In this document: positions 58,561 to 64,000 of the stretch, piece by piece
Position numbering within the stretch: the first letter of the stretch is position 1
How the letters are laid out: each line of letters begins with the position of its first letter
Assembly (NCBI GenBank): GCA_949130485.1
Contig: OX422204.1
Span: 1-64,000 of the forward strand
Length of the DNA: 64,000 nucleotides
Direction: 5' to 3'
DNA from: Agelas oroides
Taxonomy: Eukaryota > Porifera > Demospongiae > Agelasida > Agelasidae
Notes under the pieces: model-generated
What the model was told of the DNA's origin: nothing
What the model saw: only the letters and a program-made list of their open reading frames with translations
The model's database searches: none
Position numbers and translations under genes: made by a program

Positions 58561-58770
58561 CTATCAGTTTTATCATCAGCAATATCAATTTTATCAAAGG
58601 CATGAAAATTTATTGTACCTGTTCATGACATCATCTGAACCTATTATTACGTCACTGTACTTTGACGCATGATCTCAGTGTGACGTCACTAACTAGCCGA
58701 GAAAGAAGGTAAGAAAAAAGATACTTCTAGCCGCCAAATTTGTTTAAGATCGTGGCGACAGGAGTGGGGG
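58561..58770 (+). promoter_or_regulatory. Probable ATF gene promoter with CRE sites
   Basis: The 210-bp gap between the myosin-SH2 stop and the ATF start. It contains a perfect CRE palindrome, TGACGTCA (58681-58688), and a CRE-like TTACGTCA (58647-58654), with TTGACGCATGA between them. ATF2/7 and CREB-family bZIPs bind such sites, so autoregulation is a reasonable inference. The same gap must hold the 3' end of the upstream gene. Confidence 0.55.
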
Positions 58771-60182
58771 ATGTCTGAACAAAGTGACAAGCCGTTCAGT
58801 TGTGGTATTCCGGGCTGTGGACAGGTGAGCCAATTTCAGCTAGAAAATGGCGGGCTTCAGGGTGTGTTGGGTGCGCCCGTCGGGAAGCTCCTGTCGGCAC
58901 GAGGAGCGGGCGCGGAGTTGATCCTGGTACAGCTCGAGCGAGCTGCTTGGATCAGCTTAAAGTTCCAATTACATCACCGTCTGAAGCGTCTGTCATGATG
59001 TCAGCATCATGTCACCGCGAAATGCTTATTAGTGTTTTTCCCTTACATCATCTTTCTCACAACTGCTGCAGCGGTTCGCGAATCATGACCACCTCATCAC
59101 GCACCAGCAGAAGCACGAGTTCTCGCTCAAGTTCAAAGCTGGAGAGAGTTTATTAGTGGGTTAGTGTGCTGCATACTCCCTCCCCCCCCTAGTGTTTGTG
59201 TCACCAGTCTCTTCACACCTTCAGACCAAACACCGACCCCAACAAGGTTTCTGCGCAACCTGGAGGAGAGTGGGCTCTTCCAAGAGCTGGAGACTAACCC
59301 TTTTGACCAGGTCTGTACCCACATAACAGAAGTAGAGTGCATTTCCCCTTGTATCCAAGGTTGGATTAGTCCTACATGATCTTGATTATGCACATAACAA
59401 CCAACAAAACTAAAAGAGGGTTTTCACAGACATCATCGCTTTTAAGAATACGGAAATATACTAAAGAAAACAGCCGCCATGTTGGGTTACAATGAGAAGG
59501 TAGCTTCTATCTCGGCGAATGCAAAGAGACACTTAGAATGCTTGTAGTATGTGTTGAATTGGGTGAAGTACCACCACTCTGTAAGTTTAAAAAGCAGTTT
59601 ACCTGTTTACTGGCCAGTTTGTTTTTGATCAATACTGTCATATACTGCCATGTATAAAGCTGTACTCCAAGATGGCGGTGCAAGTTTTAGTATACGGATG
59701 TGTACGGCTTTGATGACAGTGAAAAGCCTCTATTGTTCCACCCTTAACCACCATGCTTTCTTGCTCAGGACTACATAGTGAAAGTTGTGGAAACCACCTT
59801 CATTGTTTTAGACTCATTTACTCTCACTGAGAAATGTTCGTTCCTCTTTTACTGCTTTAGGACTTCAAGCAGGCCACGAATGGACCGAAGGAGGTGAGGT
59901 GGCTAGCACCCTAACCCTTTCTGTTGTTGATGTGGTCACTGACCATCTGTCAATGTGTTCACAGGGGTCGGGCAGTCGTCAGTCAGGTGGTAAACCTACC
60001 TCCTCAGCAGAAGGGAAAGGTTGGAAGCACACTCTATCCTAGTACTGTGCAGTGTCTCACGTTAGGTTCCTCTCTCTCTCTCAGTTGAGACGCCACCAGT
60101 CTCGGCAGGCACCACTGTCACGCGTGGTACAACCACCATCCCTGTAGCTCCACCCCCCAATCTCGCCAACCCAGAGAAAGTA

Positions 60183-60226
<44 letters not shown>

Positions 60227-62017
60227 AGGTTGTTAGCTTGAGAGCTAAGAAGCTTTAAGATGGGTGCTACAGCATCTGCAGTGTATGAGGTCTGAATTGG
60301 CTCTTACCCGGTCTCAGTGACTTTCTCTGCCAGGTTCCCATGGCATCAGCGCCTGCTCATGTCAGTAACACAGCTGCCACTGCCATTACAAAGCAGGTGA
60401 GCACGCCACCCTTAACCCTGCTAGCCATAATGGCTGACATGTTTCAAACTAGTGGCTGTCTCTCCCTCAGAAGCTGCTGCAGAATATCCAGCTGAAGGAG
60501 CAACAAAAACTGTTGGAGCAGCAGCTCGCAGTACACCTGGGACAGAACCCTGAGCTGCTGGCCCAGGCACTCAAGGGAGTCATACCAGTGAGCCATTAAG
60601 TGTATGAGAAGAACGACTCCACTCTGATTAGCCCTCCCCTCCTTACCCAGGTGGCTGAAACAAGCCCGTCCAAGTCCACCACCATAGAGCAGCAGGGTAC
60701 TGAAGTGACGTTTGTAACCCCTGGGTCGGACTCTGAGCTGGTAGGCAGTGCTGTGAAAAGGTGAGCCATGTTCACATTAAACTTGTATAGCAGATGACTC
60801 CAACTACTAACACATGTTCTGTGTGTATAAACAGATGGTCATGGTAGAGGTTTTGACTGTGTTCTTGCAGGAAACGTGGGAGGAAGCCAGATGATGAGGA
60901 CCCAGAGGTGAAAAGGACAAAGTTCCTTGAGAGAAACAGGTTGGTTGCTTTCTTCCAGCCCACTCAAAGAGTTTGTCTTGCAGCCATGACCCAATTTTCT
61001 CCATAGCAGATCTGGGAGAGATCTGCAAACAAGGCTTGCCTTCTGATGCTAAGCATAGATGAGCTATTCACACTCTCACTCACACACTCTCTCTCACACA
61101 CACACACACACACACTCACACACACACACACACACAGGGCTGCAGCAAGCCGGTGCCGGGCTAAGAAGAAGCAGTGGGTGGACAGTCTGGAGAAGAAGGC
61201 AAAGGACCTCGAGGTTGTGAACCAGGCGCTGCAACAGGAGGTCCTCATGCTGCGCTCTGAGGTTCAGCAACTCAAGTCCATCCTCATTGCGCACAAAGAC
61301 TGCCCGCTCATTGTGCACCGCACTTCCAAGACAGGTGGGTGTGATAATTGGAATAGTTTTGTTGTGTGGTGTGCTCTAATTAGAATTGTCCACGGTCCTT
61401 TGTGTGTAGTGGACTCTAATTAGAATCCTTCCTATCCTTTTCCAGGGGAGTCCTCAGGAGGAGAGGCTGCAGAGATTCCTTCTGCCCCGACTGTCTCTGT
61501 CACAGCAGCTGGAGTGACATTACTCTCCCAGCTAGCCAACATGCCCTCCATGTCTCCCCTCATAGCCAGCCCGGTGCCCTCAGTGGGCAGCGTGGTACCA
61601 AACATTGGCACATCCTCCACTGTGCAGCCTACTACCATCATCATCACAACCAACGGTGTTACACAACAGGCACTAGAGGTGAGTGCCTGCCCACCTTGGC
61701 CAGCCTGGCTGGCTAGTGATCGGAGGAGATAAGCTGTAGCAAGTGGGACTGTCATGTTATGAGAGGCTTCTTTAGCCCTGAACCAAGCTCTGAATCTTCC
61801 TCAGTTCACAATATCATACCTCCTCTCCGGAGCCATGTTAGCAGCTTTGCCTTTTTGTATATTGTAAATGGAAAGGTTGTCCCTCAATGTGCAATGCTGT
61901 AGCTGCATGTACCTCTAGTCCCAATGGGATAACCATGACCCATCCATGGACTCCCTTCAGGTTGGGAAAGATGTCGAGATATCGGCAGACTCAGAAACAC
62001 AGACCATGGAACAGTAG
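58771..62017 (+). CDS. ATF2: ATF2/ATF7-type bZIP transcription factor
   Basis: Thirteen exons with consistent phases (58771-58824, 59072-59159, 59225-59310, 59861-59893, 59965-60019, 60085-60182, 60334-60396, 60471-60587, 60651-60760, 60871-60939, 61138-61334, 61446-61678, 61961-62017) give 419 residues. The N-terminus is a C2H2 finger (Cys11, Cys16, His29, His33; KPFSCGIPGCGQRFANHDHL), as in ATF2/ATF7/CREB5. It is followed by DQTPTPTRFL, where Thr50 and Thr52 match the JNK/p38 sites of ATF2. A Ser/Thr/Pro-rich middle and a Gln/Leu-rich helix (LKEQQKLLEQQLAVHLGQNP) precede the basic region KFLERNRAAASRCRAKKK, the leucine zipper, and the AHKDCP tail of the family. It is a nuclear stress-responsive regulator that binds CRE sites as a dimer. 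It is a single member of the ATF2/ATF7/CREB5 group; I cannot say which vertebrate paralogue it is closest to. The start follows a short leader and matches the family N-terminus. Confidence 0.92.
60185..60224 (+). repeat. (GT)n microsatellite
   Basis: About 20 GT units just after the exon 6 donor of the ATF gene. A reciprocal (CA)n tract lies before exon 11 at about 61095-61136. Confidence 0.9.
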
Positions 62018-62122
62018 AACAAGCATCACAAGTTGTGGAACTTTTTGATTTTTTTTTCACATTGTAAACAAATCTTCATTTCTACATACACTGGTGAGAA
62101 TAGTGACTTTTCATGTGCACAT

Positions 62123-63457
62123 TTATTCAGTGTCAGAGTTGTGTGTGAAGACAGTGTGAGTGGGAGTCTTGTGTGCTTGTGTACATGCAACATAGCCTGG
62201 GAAATGGTATTCAATACCTAGCTCCTTTAGCCTGGCCCTCTTCTGCCGATCTCGACTGAGGAGGCGAGACACACGTCTGCGATGTTCTGCCATGGTATGA
62301 GCCTGAATAGAAAATGAAAACCTAAGTAGGTGGAGGTATGTGCTCTAATTAGTGCACACCTTACCGCATTGTGCTGCTTCTGAGTCCATTGCTGTCGCTG
62401 ATGAAGTGGAATCTCCCTCACCCTCCTACCGCTCCTCCTGATTCTCCCTACACCAACAAACTGACCTGAGAGATGAAAGAGAAGATTAATGATTCAGAGG
62501 GATTATTCCTAGCTTTTCATCTTCCACATGTGAGGAAACACAGTTGCTCCCCCCCATTAGTGCAAGGCTTGGTGCCGTCTCACATTTGAGAAGCTTGTTG
62601 AACATCAAGTAGTTGTTCATCGTGTCTGCCACAACCTTGGCCACCTCATCACACTCAAACTCGATGAACGCATAGCCTTTGGATCGTCCACTCTGTGAGA
62701 ATTTAGAGGCACACACAATAAGCTTAGTAAAGGTATGTCTGACAGTGTCCCTACCTTCCTGCTCCTTGCAAGCCTCAGCCGTGTGACTGTCCCAAACTGA
62801 GTAAAATACTTTCTCATCTCTTCCTCGTAGAACCCGTGGGGTATGTGACCCACGTATACCACTCCTGGACGAAGGGTGCCACCCTAACATTTGAGCAAAA
62901 TTCCGATGATAGGGTGCATGCTTGCACAAAATTACATATCAGGAGGGAACACCTTATTCCTGAGCATTATGCACCTATCACTTTTTTGAGGGGATTGGAT
63001 CGCCTACTGTAGGGGAAATGGATGTTTTAACTATAAATTTGCCTGAGGTAACCAATTTCCGACTATTGGGGCACTGTGCTCAGTCAAATTCCCATCATGT
63101 GCCCAATTGGGGGGTAGTGGAGCATAATATTGTTCAGTTATCATCATGTGCCCAACTGGGGGGTAGTGGAGCATAATATTGTTCAGTTATCTGCACAAAT
63201 TATGCTGAGTTATGCTCACACAAATTATGCTTGTATATCTGTGCATGTCATATAGTGCAGTGTGCATGTAGTGTAGTCTCGCGTAGCCAGAGTTTGGCTA
63301 CGCGAGACTACATGTAGTGTGGCCGTTTGAAGACACAGTTACAGGTGATACGAACCTCCTCCTTTTTCTGTCGCCTTTTCCTCTTCTTCTCCAGCCGTTT
63401 CTTGCCTCGCTCCTTCCGCCTTGCGTCCACAACACTCCGATCCACCTTCGACTCCAT
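62123..63457 (-). CDS. NIFK: NIFK-like nucleolar RRM protein
   Basis: Five minus-strand exons (63457-63356, 62883-62755, 62692-62584, 62465-62365, 62302-62123) in consistent phase give 206 residues. The N-terminus is very basic ([16 protein letters not shown]). The RRM runs [34 protein letters not shown], then [20 protein letters not shown] and [16 protein letters not shown]; this RNP1/RNP2 wording and the TMNNYL motif match NIFK, the MKI67 FHA-interacting protein in ribosome biogenesis. The C-terminal exon has [13 protein letters not shown], like the GIDYDFPS segment of NIFK. Human NIFK is about 293 residues; this one is shorter and lacks an obvious FHA-binding Thr-rich tail. Reading through the donor at 62584 gives an alternative end at 62486. 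The gene converges on the ATF gene with 105 bp between stops. Its first intron holds a 37-bp foldback element (63274) and a roughly 50-bp tandem duplication at about 63094-63190. Confidence 0.87.
63094..63190. repeat. Two-copy 49-bp tandem duplication
   Basis: CATCATGTGCCCAATTGGGG...TTGTTCAGTTAT occurs twice in succession with one difference (AATT/AACT), within NIFK intron 1. Confidence 0.85.
63274..63310. mobile_element. Minimal 37-bp TAGTCT-family foldback
   Basis: TAGTCTCGCGTAGCCA pairs with TGGCTACGCGAGACTA around a 5-base loop. A perfect 9-bp duplication, CATGTAGTG, occurs at 63265-63273 and 63311-63319. It is essentially two fused termini with no interior. Confidence 0.92.
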
Positions 63458-63629
63458 CACGGATGGACGCTGCCGGAGCCGTGAAGCTTCCTAAGTTCCT
63501 AGATCGACAAACGCACGTGTGTCGCCGATCGTATGGATATGGAGGCGTGGCACCATACGGAGAAAACCTTGCACCGCATAAATAGATATTAAATTTTGGT
63601 AAACTAGAAAGTGGGCGTAGTCATTAGCC
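63458..63629. promoter_or_regulatory. Bidirectional promoter, NIFK / AGMO-like
   Basis: 172 bp separate the divergent start codons. The stretch contains CGCACGTGTG (E-box, near 63512), CGCCGATCG, and a GGGCGTAGT motif near 63613. No TATA box is clear. Shared promoter use is inferred from spacing. Confidence 0.45.
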
Positions 63630-63767
63630 ATGGAGGGGAACGTTAGCCTAGCGGTACAGAGCGGTGCGATCAGGTTTCTGAAGGGGCTGCGTCCTCTGTT
63701 CTACGTGGAGCCGCCCAGCCAGTCTTGTTTCCAGCGTGTGGAAGATGTGCCGCAATACCTTCAGAAG
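63630..63767 (+). CDS. AGMO: First exon of an AGMO-like gene (partial)
   Basis: 46 residues from ATG to a donor (AAG|GTCTGA). The segment LKGLRPLFYVEPPSQSC followed by VEDVPQYLQK resembles the N-terminus of alkylglycerol monooxygenase (TMEM195), which has a similar LFYxxxPSxxxFQxxExVPxY pattern just before the first membrane helix. AGMO is a tetrahydrobiopterin-dependent fatty-acid-hydroxylase-type membrane enzyme of the ER that cleaves alkylglycerol ethers. The rest of the gene, including the His-box catalytic domain, would lie beyond the window. The call rests on one short exon. Confidence 0.6.
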
Positions 63768-63964
63768 GTCTGACAATTAGAGAGGGGCCGGGGGAGGGGG
63801 TGGGGGACAGTGCACGGTCTCTATCTTTGCTATGGGCGAATCTGGGAAGCTTCTCCCATTGCAAGTAGTATGATCCAATTAGAGCTGTCTCCAGGTGTAG
63901 TGTAACCCAGGCGACTAGACTAGTTCTGGGAGCTCACCTGATCAGCAGTGATCCACCTGATCAG

Positions 63965-64000
63965 TAGTCTCGCGTAGCCAGACTCTCGCAGGGAGGGAGT
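63965..64000. mobile_element. TAGTCT-family element, cut by window end
   Basis: TAGTCTCGCGTAGCCAGACTC matches the left terminus of the 63274 element; the right end lies outside the window, in the presumed first intron of the AGMO-like gene. Confidence 0.6.

Noticed and set aside
62486-62692. NIFK exon 3 reading through to a stop at 62486
   Set aside because: The downstream exons splice in phase and restore the family's GIxYxFP segment, so read-through is a less likely form.

Overview
This window is the left end of a linear animal chromosome. It opens with about 66 perfect CCCTAA telomere repeats, runs through roughly 34 kb of nested satellite DNA, and ends in a compact set of intron-rich genes. 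The gene families seen (PLEKHF/phafin, an ATF2/7-type bZIP with the TPTPT phospho-site, NIFK, an AGMO-type first exon, a myosin-head/SH2 fusion) are metazoan or holozoan. Short introns and gene gaps of 100-210 bp suit an early-branching animal. A sponge is my best guess, from general character and not from a database match.

Layout. 1-397 telomere. 398-4488 a 55-bp satellite, about 74 copies, with no variation visible by eye. 4489-4825 a hairpin-rich spacer. 4826-28786 a G-rich satellite ('satellite A') built from AATGCAGGGG/AATGCCAGGGG modules, organised in higher-order repeats near 1 kb; it is interrupted by one 327-bp transposon and flips orientation at 28787. 28976-38895 an AT-richer 22-bp satellite broken by several mobile elements: a palindrome-studded TIR element, a hAT-like element, and a perfect 132-bp inverted repeat. 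38896-47657 is gene-poor and holds a decayed PKA-like kinase (minus strand), polypurine tracts, minisatellites and many copies of one foldback transposon family. 47658-64000 is gene-rich.

Gene-rich part. PLEKHF (minus) and a 20-exon myosin-pseudomotor/SH2/CUPID-like gene (plus) lie head to head with 195 bp between start codons. The second is followed after 210 bp by an ATF2/7-type bZIP gene (plus), which converges on NIFK (minus, 105 bp between stop codons). NIFK is head to head with the first exon of an AGMO-like gene (172 bp between start codons). I assembled exon models by hand. Splice phases agree at every junction of the bZIP, myosin-SH2 and NIFK models; PLEKHF is firm to about 49458 and less certain beyond.

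The two most notable findings are (1) a fusion protein with a divergent myosin head that keeps a P-loop but has lost recognisable switch I and switch II motifs, joined to an SH2 domain and a helical segment resembling the cytohesin-binding CUPID region of FRMD4/INAVA; and (2) a family of TAGTCTCG-ended foldback elements flanked by 9-bp target-site duplications, with six perfect cases in this window, one of them inside satellite A and one inside a PLEKHF intron.
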